Shown: one piece after another, positions 1 through 5,472 of the stretch
Position numbering within the stretch: position 1 is the first letter of the stretch
How the letters are laid out: every line of letters begins with the position of its first letter
Assembly: GCA_035764525.1 (NCBI GenBank)
Contig: DASTZB010000484.1
Location: 1-8,772 of the forward strand
DNA from: VBAS01 sp035764525
GTDB taxonomy: Bacteria > Bacteroidota > Bacteroidia > Chitinophagales > Chitinophagaceae
Length of the DNA: 8,772 nt
Reading direction: 5' to 3'
The notes under the pieces: generated by a model
What the model saw: only the letters and a program-made list of their open reading frames with translations
What the model was told of the DNA's origin: nothing
Databases searched by the model: none
Program-made: the position numbers and the translations under genes

Positions 1-488
1 GAGTATATATTTGTTCGGATATGTTCGAACTGAAGGTCATTGTCAAGATAACCAAATAATGGAATGCCGGTTCCTATTAGCTCAGGCACTCTTGTAATGA
101 TCAATTCATCGATGAGATCTTCTCTTAAGAAACTTTGTATCACTTTCCCACCGTCAACATAAATATTTGAATAACCTTTATCAGCAAGATGGCTCAGCAA
201 CGCAGCAGGTTTCATGGTAACAAGCGTTGCTTTCTCATTTAATGTTTCAGGAATTTGTTTAAGGCTGCTGCTTAACACAAAGACCTTTTTTTCATAAGGC
301 CATTCTGGAAAACTCAGCACTTTTTCAAAAGTTCCTCTGCCGATCACCATAGCATCGATGCTGCTGATGAATTCATGATAGCTATCATGAACTTCCTTGT
401 TCTGGTATTTAACGAGCCAATCGATGTCCCCGTCTTTTCTTGCAATAAAACCGTCAAGACTTGTTCCTACATAAACTGTGGTTCTCAT
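1..488 (-). CDS. Dihydrofolate reductase family protein (RibD C-terminal-like), C-terminus cut by window edge
   Basis: An open frame of 162 codons starts at ATG 488-486 and runs off the left edge without a stop. The N-terminus YVGTSLDGFIARKDG, then VIGRGTFEKVL, and later VDGGKVIQSFLREDLIDEL with ITRVPELIGTGIPLFG, are the ordered signatures of the RibD C-terminal/DHFR-like fold: the first strand with the S-x-DG-x-IA loop, and the glycine-rich NADPH-binding loop. Members are NAD(P)H-dependent reductases. Many, like this one, stand outside riboflavin or folate operons and have no proven substrate. About 10-20 residues are probably missing. The start lies 26 bases after the stop of the upstream methyltransferase, so the two are probably co-transcribed. 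The start is preceded by an A/T-rich stretch with no Shine-Dalgarno sequence. The family call is firm; the substrate is unknown. Confidence 0.87.
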   Translation of the reverse strand, partial: MRTTVYVGTSLDGFIARKDGDIDWLVKYQNKEVHDSYHEFISSIDAMVIGRGTFEKVLSFPEWPYEKKVFVLSSSLKQIPETLNEKATLVTMKPAALLSHLADKGYSNIYVDGGKVIQSFLREDLIDELIITRVPELIGTGIPLFGYLDNDLQFEHIRTNIY

Positions 489-514
489 TTTAAATTTTAT
501 ACCATTGCTGATCC

Positions 515-1327
515 TTAAACGGTCACTGTTACTCTTAAAAATGTTGCAGGTATCGAAGTGGTATTATCGTTGGCGCTTTTGTTTTGACCGATAAATAAAT
601 TCTCTAACTCCTTTTGAAGCTCCGGAGCATTCCCATTTTTTTCGGCTGCTTCAAAAGCATTCATGGTGGGGCCATAATAATCTCTAAAAATGGAAACAAA
701 TTTTTTCGGTGGGTATGGAGCATTAAAAGTAAAAGTATCCTTAGTGAATGAGATATTTTCTTTTGATACACCTGCCTTACCAAAACGTTCTATTACATGA
801 TCCTCTATGCCCCACAACATAGGACTGATAAAACCTTCAGGTGGTGGAGGTGTATAAGCGGAACTGATCTTGAGGATTTGCGCTACAAGTGTGGGATCTC
901 CGGGTATCCAGTTTCCCATAACTATTCTGCCACCTTTTTTTGTAACACGAACCATTTCCTTTGCTACATCAAATGGCCTGGGAGCAAACATGGCACCAAA
1001 GATCGTAACCAGGAGATCAAACGACTGATCCCTTAATCCATTCAGATCTGATGCATCACCTTCCTGGAAAATACAGTTTGTAAGTCCTACGGCTTTTACA
1101 CGATTGTTTCCGGCTTCAACAAGATTGGCTGCTATATCAACACCTAAAACATTGGCTCCAAGTTTTGCTTCAGGTATTGCTGTGGTACCATCTCCGCAAC
1201 CGAGGTCAAGCACTTCAAGATCTTTACTAACGCCGATCTTTGCTACAAGCGCCGCACCGCTTTCACGCATCGTTTCAGCTATCCGGGTAAAATCACCTTT
1301 TTCCCATAATGCTTTGTTTGCATTCAT
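515..1327 (-). CDS. Class I SAM-dependent methyltransferase
   Basis: This complete 270-residue protein has a Rossmann-type methyltransferase domain. Motif I is VLDLGCGDGTTA (about residues 39-50). The acidic end of strand 2, GVDIAANLVEAG, binds the ribose of SAM. A QEGDASDL segment and FDLLVTIFGAMFAP correspond to motifs II-III, and MVRVTKKGGRIVMGNW is the typical post-motif strand. The remainder (around PPPPEGFISP and FRDYYGPTMNAFEAAEKNG) is characteristic of a widely distributed small-molecule methyltransferase-like family of unknown acceptor. The protein is cytosolic with no signal peptide. It is the first gene of a probable two-gene unit with the DHFR-family gene. A UbiE/menaquinone-type methyltransferase was considered, but the N-terminus (MNANKALWEKGDFTRIAETM) and length do not fit. 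The methyltransferase assignment is firm; the acceptor is unknown. Confidence 0.93.
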   Translation of the reverse strand: MNANKALWEKGDFTRIAETMRESGAALVAKIGVSKDLEVLDLGCGDGTTAIPEAKLGANVLGVDIAANLVEAGNNRVKAVGLTNCIFQEGDASDLNGLRDQSFDLLVTIFGAMFAPRPFDVAKEMVRVTKKGGRIVMGNWIPGDPTLVAQILKISSAYTPPPPEGFISPMLWGIEDHVIERFGKAGVSKENISFTKDTFTFNAPYPPKKFVSIFRDYYGPTMNAFEAAEKNGNAPELQKELENLFIGQNKSANDNTTSIPATFLRVTVTV

Positions 1328-1577
1328 TTGTAAAATTTTAAAGGATAAAATAAATATTTATTAATTCCTCTTTCACTGTTCTGTTTGCTTCAAACAATTC
1401 AATATAACATAATGCAAATGTGCAGTGAAAGTTTTACTGGCGAAGTTAATTCTTTTACGAAACAGCTTTTATTGAGTGGGAAGCAGTAGATTATTAGTCC
1501 GAAAACGTTTTGCCAGGGTATAACACACGCTGATTACATTCCTTCCCTTATCTCAAAATGACAAAAGCTACAATCAT

Positions 1578-1585
1578 TATCTTTA
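1578..1585 (+). promoter_or_regulatory. Candidate -7 promoter element for the thiolase
   Basis: TATCTTTA matches seven of eight positions of the Bacteroidota -7 consensus TAnnTTTG and lies 41 bases before the thiolase ATG, a reasonable leader length. There is no clear TTG-type -33 box at the expected distance, so this is only a candidate. Confidence 0.3.
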
Positions 1586-1597
1586 TGGGCTGAAATG

Positions 1598-1623
1598 AAA
1601 AATCAAAAGTTAAAAGTCAAAAC
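1598..1623 (+). repeat. 7-bp-period A-rich tandem repeat just before the thiolase start
   Basis: The stretch reads as AAAAATC, AAAAGTT, AAAAGTC, AAAAC, a degenerate 7-bp unit repeated about 3.7 times. It ends three bases before the thiolase ATG. It may act as the A-rich translation-enhancing leader typical of Bacteroidota, which lack strong Shine-Dalgarno sites. It resembles the repeat that follows the same gene (2813-2843). Confidence 0.6.
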
Positions 1624-1626
1624 ATT

Positions 1627-2811
1627 ATGGCTAAAGAAGTTTATATTATTTCGGCGGTTCGTACACCGATAGGAAGTTTCGGTGGTTCCTTAAAAGATCT
1701 TTCTGCTACACAGTTAGGCGCTATTGCTATCAAAGGAGCTTTGCAAAAAGCCGGTGTAAAACCGGAACAAATACAGGATGTATTGATGGGTTGTGTACTG
1801 CAGGCCAATCTTGGACAGGCGCCTGCAAGACAGGCAGCAAAATTTGCCGGGTTACCAAATGAAGTGAATTGTACAACTGTAAATAAAGTTTGCGCCAGTG
1901 GTATGAAAGCAATTGCGCTGGCAGCGCAATCTATTCTATTAGGCGATGCAGATATTGTTGTAGCCGGCGGCATGGAGAGTATGAGCAATGTGCCTTTTTA
2001 TGATCCCAAACTTCGCTGGGGTAATAAATATGGTGATGTAACGGCGGTGGATGGCCTTGCCAAAGATGGATTGACAGATGTATATGACGGCAAAGCAATG
2101 GGCAATGCTGCTGAGTTGTGTGCAAGAGATTGCGGTATCAGTCGTGAAGCGCAGGATGCATTTGCAATTGAAAGTTATAAACGCAGCCAGGCAGCCTGGG
2201 AGAATGGTAAGTTCAATAACGAAATAGAGCCGGTGGTTATTCCGCAGCGCAAAGGTGATCCTGTTGTGTTTGTAAAAGACGAAGAACCTTATAATGTAAA
2301 ATTTGATAAGATAGCAACATTGAATCCTGCATTTGAAAAAGGCGGAACAGTTACTGCTGCCAATGCAAGTAACATGAATGATGGCGCAGCTGCGTTGGTA
2401 TTGATGAGTAAAGAGAAAGCAAAAGCATTAGGGCTAAAACCGATTGCAAAAATTCTTTCTTATGCAGATGCTGAACAAGCACCCGAATGGTTCACAACCA
2501 CACCATCTCTTGCTGTGCCGAAAGCAGTTGCTAAAGCAGGCTTAAAGATGGAAGATATATCCTACTGGGAGCTGAATGAAGCCTTTGCTGTTGTTGGTAT
2601 TGAAAACACCAAACGCATGAAGCTTGATCCATCAAAAGTGAATGTACATGGCGGCGCTGTTTCAATTGGTCATCCTCTTGGTGCAAGCGGTGCAAGAATT
2701 ATTGTTACATTAATAAATGTATTGAAAGCGAACTCTTCGAAGTACGGCGCGGCGGGGATCTGTAATGGAGGTGGGGGTGCTTCAGCTATGGTCATTGAAA
2801 ATGTTGTGTAA
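1627..2811 (+). CDS. Acetyl-CoA C-acetyltransferase (biosynthetic-type thiolase)
   Basis: This complete 394-residue protein has the usual thiolase length. All catalytic residues are visible: the acyl-accepting Cys89 in NKVCASGMKAI, Asn317 in NEAFAVVGIE, His349 in GGAVSIGHPLGASG, and Cys379 in GICNGGGGASAMV. The GGMESMS segment is also present. These correspond to Cys89, Asn316, His348 and Cys378 of the Zoogloea enzyme. The enzyme condenses or cleaves acetyl-CoA/acetoacetyl-CoA in the cytosol, serving ketone-body, butyrate, isoprenoid-precursor or beta-oxidation routes. Degradative 3-ketoacyl-CoA thiolases (FadA/FadI type) differ in these motifs, so the acetoacetyl-CoA class is favoured. It stands alone, with no acyl-CoA dehydrogenase or hydroxybutyryl-CoA dehydrogenase beside it in the window. 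The start is fixed by the MAKEVYIISAVRTPIG N-terminus. It may be named atoB, thlA or phaA; context does not choose. Confidence 0.96.
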   Translation: MAKEVYIISAVRTPIGSFGGSLKDLSATQLGAIAIKGALQKAGVKPEQIQDVLMGCVLQANLGQAPARQAAKFAGLPNEVNCTTVNKVCASGMKAIALAAQSILLGDADIVVAGGMESMSNVPFYDPKLRWGNKYGDVTAVDGLAKDGLTDVYDGKAMGNAAELCARDCGISREAQDAFAIESYKRSQAAWENGKFNNEIEPVVIPQRKGDPVVFVKDEEPYNVKFDKIATLNPAFEKGGTVTAANASNMNDGAAALVLMSKEKAKALGLKPIAKILSYADAEQAPEWFTTTPSLAVPKAVAKAGLKMEDISYWELNEAFAVVGIENTKRMKLDPSKVNVHGGAVSIGHPLGASGARIIVTLINVLKANSSKYGAAGICNGGGGASAMVIENVV

Positions 2812-2812
2812 G

Positions 2813-2843
2813 TTGAAAATTGAAAATTGAAAGTTGAAAGTTG
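2813..2843 (+). repeat. 7-bp tandem repeat TTGAAAR after the thiolase
   Basis: Starting two bases after the thiolase stop, the unit TTGAAAA occurs twice and TTGAAAG twice, ending in a partial TTG, so about 4.4 copies. A similar periodic stretch precedes the same gene, and looser copies occur near 3236-3291. Confidence 0.75.
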
Positions 2844-2897
2844 GCGTGAGTTGAGAATTAAGAATTATGAATGGCTTCCTGGTTGGAAGCTTTTCTA

Positions 2898-2983
2898 TTT
2901 CACGCAAAGACTCAAAGGTGCAAAGAGGTTTCCAGGTATCGGAGTTTCTTTGCGTCACTGTGCTTTTTTCTGCGTCCTGAAAT
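2898..2983. repeat. Interspersed intergenic palindrome of the 'CACGCAAAG' type
   Basis: The left arm (about 2898-2933) carries CACGCAAAGACTCAAAGG and the right arm (about 2941-2983) carries the rough reverse complement, with TTTGCGTCAC and CTGCGTCCTGAAAT. Together they can form an imperfect hairpin about 85 bases long. The arms translate to FHAKTQRCKE and FFASLCFFLR. These peptides recall the spurious 'AKTQRRKE ... LRLCVFA' proteins that this repeat class yields in many genomes, which supports a non-coding repeat rather than a gene. No transposase or target-site duplication is visible. Confidence 0.65.
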
Positions 2984-2985
2984 TC

Positions 2986-3010
2986 TCCTGGCAGGATTTT
3001 TTTCCCAGGA
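2986..3010. repeat. Small inverted repeat after the palindrome
   Basis: TCCTGG (2986-2991) and CCAGGA (3005-3010) form a perfect 6-bp stem around a T-rich loop. It may be the outer edge of the adjacent palindromic repeat or part of the thiolase 3' end. Its function is not evident. Confidence 0.4.
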
Positions 3011-3023
3011 AGTTTATCCAAGT

Positions 3024-3047
3024 AGCCTTCCGGCTGAAGCTTTTTTT
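3024..3047 (+). terminator. Probable rho-independent terminator for the thiolase
   Basis: AGC(C)TTC pairs with GAAGCT across the loop CGGCT, with one bulged C, and is followed by seven T residues. It is the first terminator-like structure downstream of the thiolase, about 210 bases after its stop. Confidence 0.55.
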
Positions 3048-3105
3048 CTACTAGTTAAAATTGCTTTTATCGTGCATTACCTTTCATAAGACAGAATAAA
3101 GGCAC

Positions 3106-3113
3106 TATTTTGG
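3106..3113 (+). promoter_or_regulatory. Candidate -7 box before the membrane microprotein
   Basis: TATTTTGG resembles TAnnTTTG, and a TTTC (3082-3085) lies 20 bases upstream where a -33 box would sit. The predicted transcript would start about 20 bases before the ATG at 3140. Both boxes are imperfect. Confidence 0.25.
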
Positions 3114-3139
3114 AGGTAACACGGTACAAAATCTATCCT

Positions 3140-3235
3140 ATGAAAACAAGGTATATAGTATTCTGTATTATCATCTTAATTTTCAGTTTTATTTATTACC
3201 GTTTTGTAAGAATCGTACGGGGCAATAAGGATTGA
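3140..3235 (+). CDS. Possible 31-residue single-pass membrane microprotein
   Basis: An ATG-to-TGA frame of 31 codons encodes a Lys/Arg-containing N-terminus (MKTRYIV), a hydrophobic stretch of about 16 residues (IVFCIIILIFSFIYY), and a basic tail (RFVRIVRGNKD). This is the pattern of a small inner-membrane protein with flanking positive charges. It has a weak candidate promoter about 30 bases upstream and a strong terminator about 80 bases downstream, with no other gene between them, so the segment looks like its own transcription unit. GGAGGTAA at 3112-3119 is too far from the ATG to be a normal ribosome binding site. I do not recognise the protein. It could instead be chance coding inside a small RNA. 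Confidence 0.42.
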   Translation: MKTRYIVFCIIILIFSFIYYRFVRIVRGNKD

Positions 3236-3291
3236 AATTTGAAATGCGGATTTGAAATGATAGATGATAATTGAAAGTTGATAGTTATTCG
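3236..3291 (+). repeat. Loose TTGAAA-containing periodic stretch
   Basis: TTTGAAATG occurs twice 14 bases apart. Further on, TTGAAAG, TTGATAG and TTATTCG continue with a 7-bp period. This is a degenerate relative of the TTGAAAR repeat at 2813-2843, lying directly after the small ORF. Confidence 0.45.
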
Positions 3292-3316
3292 TCATGGTTA
3301 TTAGTTAATAGTATTG

Positions 3317-3350
3317 AAGCTTCCTTAGTAATTTGGGAAGCTTTTTGTTT
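3317..3350 (+). terminator. Rho-independent terminator
   Basis: AAGCTTCC (3317-3324) pairs perfectly with GGAAGCTT (3336-3343) and is followed by a T-rich run. It ends whatever transcript covers the small membrane ORF at 3140-3235. Confidence 0.75.
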
Positions 3351-3561
3351 TGAACAAAGAGTCGTTTACAATTTTTATCCAGGTTGATGTTGTCACAGGG
3401 TTTGCGGAGGTCAAGATTTGCAGCGACTTGCAAAATGCAATGAAGAAGCAGGTATAAAGTGAGTGTTAGTACATATACTATTTAATCATCCCCGGACGTT
3501 GAGTAATAACGAAGGAAAATTTCTTTTTATAGAATCATCCCACCATTTTTAATTGAGGCAA
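3351..3561. other. Intergenic stretch with no recognisable content
   Basis: I see no convincing reading frame, repeat or hairpin in these roughly 210 bases, which lie between a terminator and the receiver gene's promoter area. They are ordinary AT-rich spacer as far as can be seen. Confidence 0.5.
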
Positions 3562-3569
3562 GATATTTG
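3562..3569 (+). promoter_or_regulatory. Candidate -7 element for the response regulator
   Basis: GATATTTG differs from TAnnTTTG only at the first base and lies 64 bases before the receiver ATG. No good -33 TTG is seen at the right distance. Confidence 0.3.
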
Positions 3570-3633
3570 CGCTTGTTGACCTTCTAATGATCCTCCCTTT
3601 CTGAAAACTTAACCTTAACCCAAAATCTTTGTT

Positions 3634-4017
3634 ATGCCAATTGCAACAATGACGAAAACCCTGCAGGCAAAGAAAATGCTTGTTGTGGAGGATCAGGGTG
3701 AGACATGTCTCTTACTTGATCTTATTCTTTCAGACAGAAAATTTGAACTTGATTATGTAAACAACCTGTTGGATGCTGATGAATATCTCAGTAAGAATAA
3801 ACCTTCAATGATCATTCTTGACAACAAACTCCCGGATGGGTTTGGCGTCGACTTTATCAGTTATGTCAAGAAAAAATATCCGAAAATAAAGATCATCATG
3901 ATCTCTGGTTTTAGTACTGCCCGCGATGTTGCCATGGAAAATGGCGCTGATGCCTTTCTTGAAAAGCCTTTTTCTATGGATAATGTGAATGACGCAATCG
4001 ATAAGGTTCTATTATAG
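3634..4017 (+). CDS. Stand-alone response regulator receiver (CheY-like)
   Basis: This 127-residue protein consists only of a receiver domain. The acidic pocket is Glu19-Asp20 in MLVVEDQGET. The phosphoacceptor is Asp63 in MIILDNKLPDGFG. The switch Ser91 lies in IIMISGF, and the conserved Lys111-Pro112 in FLEKPFS. There is no DNA-binding or enzymatic output domain, so it probably passes phosphate or acts by binding a partner, as CheY, Spo0F or DivK-type proteins do. Its histidine kinase is not in the window. The track start at 3634 adds five residues (MPIAT) before a second ATG at 3649; both fit, since the domain itself begins near residue 13. A strong terminator follows 37 bases after the stop, so the gene is monocistronic. 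Confidence 0.94.
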   Translation: MPIATMTKTLQAKKMLVVEDQGETCLLLDLILSDRKFELDYVNNLLDADEYLSKNKPSMIILDNKLPDGFGVDFISYVKKKYPKIKIIMISGFSTARDVAMENGADAFLEKPFSMDNVNDAIDKVLL

Positions 4018-4054
4018 ATAATTACAGATTTATAGCTATTGATTAATTGTGTGT

Positions 4055-4082
4055 AAAGCTTCTCTTTGAGAGAAGCTTTTTT
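4055..4082 (+). terminator. Strong rho-independent terminator after the receiver gene
   Basis: A perfect 11-bp stem, AAAGCTTCTCT (4055-4065) with AGAGAAGCTTT (4069-4079), has a three-base loop and is followed by a T run. It lies between the receiver gene and the convergent pseudogene. Confidence 0.85.
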
Positions 4083-4101
4083 AATTAAGACTCAAATCAG
4101 A

Positions 4102-4585
4102 TTAGCTCCTTGCTTTTGTTCTTGCTGCTTTCTTCGCTGCAAGTCCGCGTTTATGTGGCCCTTTCGTTTTTGCGGATTTTCTTGCTGAAGCTGATCGTTC
4201 TGCTTTTGTTCGCTCACCTGCAGCTTTTTTGCCTGCTTCGATAATTCGCTTCGCGATACTGTTGTTGTCGCTTCTTTCTTTAGGGCTTTTATCCTTGCTC
4301 TTCATCTTTTACGTGATATCGGTTCATGTCGTTTTCCCTTTTCAGTATCACGGGCGGCCTTTTTCTTTAATTCTTTTCCACCGGTTTTTGGCGGAGGAAG
4401 ATCAACACCTGCACGTCTTGCTTCTGATAAGCCAATAGCAATAGCTTGCTTTACATTTCCGGGCACCATGCTCACTTCTTCTTATTTTTTTATTTCATCA
4501 TGAACAAACTCACCGGCTTGTGTGCTGGACGATTTGCCTTGGGCTTGATCTTTTTCGGCTTTTCAATTGTTTTTTTATCTGGCAT
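4102..4585 (-). pseudogene. Broken DUF6496-type Lys/Ala-rich basic protein gene
   Basis: Three frames together spell one protein. MPDKKTIEK starts at 4585. Then come GKSSSTQAGEFVHDEI, a segment reading IRRSEHGAR, VKQAIAIGLSEARRAGVDLP, ISRKR, a stop, RARIKALKK and ELSKQAKK, and finally RKSAKTKGPHKRGLAAKKAA ending at 4102. From memory this order matches a histone-like basic family (DUF6496-type) with SPSTQAGEFV, HGAR, KQAIAIGLSEARRAG, SRKRSRA and ARTK motifs. Five lesions are needed: one base too few in the T runs at 4560-4563, 4485-4491 and 4225-4230, one too many at 4456-4458, and a TGA codon at 4304-4302. Correcting them gives exactly 162 codons including the stop. Any 67-codon frame from 4305 is only its tail fragment. 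The alternative explanation is sequencing error, but large neighbouring genes are intact. Confidence 0.8.
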
Positions 4586-4701
4586 AATGATGGGTTTTGA
4601 AAGTGGTACTCAACTAATATGCCCATTCATCTTTCAGAAATGCTTGTAAGGTCTCAAACAGCTTGTGGTAAGAAAAAATATTTTTATTCCTAAAGCTGTT
4701 C

Positions 4702-4709
4702 TAACTTTA
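4702..4709 (+). promoter_or_regulatory. Candidate -7 element for the small secreted protein gene
   Basis: TAACTTTA matches seven of eight positions of TAnnTTTG and lies 57 bases before the ATG at 4767. The upstream -33 region is T-rich without a clear TTG. Confidence 0.3.
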
Positions 4710-4766
4710 TATTCTATTCCTTTTCTACCACGTTAAGAGATTTTCACTCATCTTAAAATCTCTTTT

Positions 4767-5291
4767 ATGAAAATCCTGCTCATCACTGCATTTATTCAAC
4801 TGCTTGCAATTTACTCTTATTCTCAAAATTCACTGGTCAACACTAACTGGAAAGGTCAAACAGATTTTCGATTTGAACATCCAAATTTTTCGGGCGAATG
4901 GAAGCTAAATGAATCTAAAAGTGAGCTAGGCGATTTTGGAAGCCAGCTTGCTGTAATTAAAATAAAAATAGACCAGTATAAAGATTCTATCACATTTACC
5001 AAGACACATCCTAATGAGGCCATCAGTACTGAAACTTTAAGTTATGATGGAAAAGAGTCTGTAAGATCCGTTTCTCAGGGAACAGCCAAAAGAAAATCAA
5101 CTGCAAAATGGTCGGAAGACGGACAATCTTTTATTATCAGTTTTTTTATTATTAATTCTGCGAGCGGACAAAGAACTATTACTGGTATCCAAACTTTGTC
5201 ATTGAAAGAAGGCAAACTTTACGTTGAGACTTCCTATTCATCACCTCAGCAGGGAGATTTTATTGTAAAAGCTGTGTATGATAAACAATAA
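4767..5291 (+). CDS. Small secreted protein with a 'SGxWKLNxxKSELG' beta-rich domain
   Basis: The 174-residue protein begins with a signal peptide (MKILLITAFIQLLAIYSYSQ), with cleavage expected near residue 20. Next comes a short module NSLVNTNWKGQ (21-31), then PNFSGEWKLNESKSELGDFG (39-58), which opens a beta-rich, lipocalin-like domain known from many Bacteroidota exported proteins. Later segments (LSYDGKESVRS, KSTAKWSEDGQSFIISF, LYVETSYSS) are alternating beta strands. I know no enzymatic role; the fold class suggests binding of a small ligand or polymer outside the cytoplasm. Most relatives I recall go directly from signal peptide to the SGxWKLN segment, so the SLVNTNWKG piece looks added. 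The same piece opens the broken gene that follows 37 bases downstream. Start choice is supported by the signal peptide. Confidence 0.83.
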   Translation: MKILLITAFIQLLAIYSYSQNSLVNTNWKGQTDFRFEHPNFSGEWKLNESKSELGDFGSQLAVIKIKIDQYKDSITFTKTHPNEAISTETLSYDGKESVRSVSQGTAKRKSTAKWSEDGQSFIISFFIINSASGQRTITGIQTLSLKEGKLYVETSYSSPQQGDFIVKAVYDKQ

Positions 5292-5328
5292 ATCAAATTG
5301 TAAATAGCAATTCAATTAAATTTTTTTT

Positions 5329-5472
5329 ATGAAGAAACATTTAATCACTGCTATGGCGTTGCTTTTTGATGTGATCGCCAATTCGCAGACATCGCTGGTA
5401 AATAGTAAATGGAAAGCTACCCTTCATGGTGGGTGCCACAGAAATATTTTGATATGTATCCTTTATCAATGA
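5329..5472 (+). pseudogene. Signal-peptide fragment of a secreted lipocalin-like protein, fused out of frame to a sulfatase piece
   Basis: From ATG 5329 the frame encodes MKKHLITAMALLFDVIANSQ, then TSLVNSKWKATLHGG, before running into TGA at 5470-5472. The first 30 residues match the upstream gene position for position: signal peptide of 20, SLVN at 22-25, W28 and K29 in both. The SLVNxxWKATLH start is typical of small Bacteroidota secreted proteins that continue for 100 or more residues, but here the continuation is replaced from about 5409-5428 by sulfatase sequence in another frame. An Asp in the hydrophobic core of the signal peptide suggests further decay. There is no promoter-like box in the 37-base gap, so any transcription would come from the preceding gene. 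Confidence 0.65.

Larger units (their letters stand above)
1328..1626. other. Divergent intergenic region between methyltransferase and thiolase
   Basis: These 299 bases separate two divergently transcribed units, so both promoters should lie here. No coding frame is convincing. The right end holds a promoter-like box (1578-1585) and a 7-bp-period A-rich repeat directly before the thiolase start (1598-1623). Towards the methyltransferase I found only imperfect -7-like matches, which I do not call. Confidence 0.6.

Noticed and set aside
1627..2811. Minus-strand frames of 60-115 codons inside the thiolase
   Set aside because: They are antisense shadows of a fully conserved, intact thiolase.
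2782..3089. Several overlapping 72-79-codon frames on both strands after the thiolase
   Set aside because: They cover the tandem repeat and the interspersed palindrome. Peptides such as AKTQRCKE and FASLCFFLRP are translations of a known kind of non-coding repeat.
4102..4305. A 67-residue basic histone-like protein translated in an ATGA overlap with an upstream 55-codon frame, suggesting a coupled two-gene operon
   Set aside because: The combined frames reconstruct one DUF6496-type protein. The start codon at 4305 overlaps the TGA nonsense codon, and its first ~20 residues come from the wrong frame.
5428..5435. GGTG tandem duplication that could be the cause of the frame change at the sulfatase junction
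   Set aside because: The frame reading PSWWVPQKYFDMYP already fits sulfatases without removing four bases, so no duplication is required.
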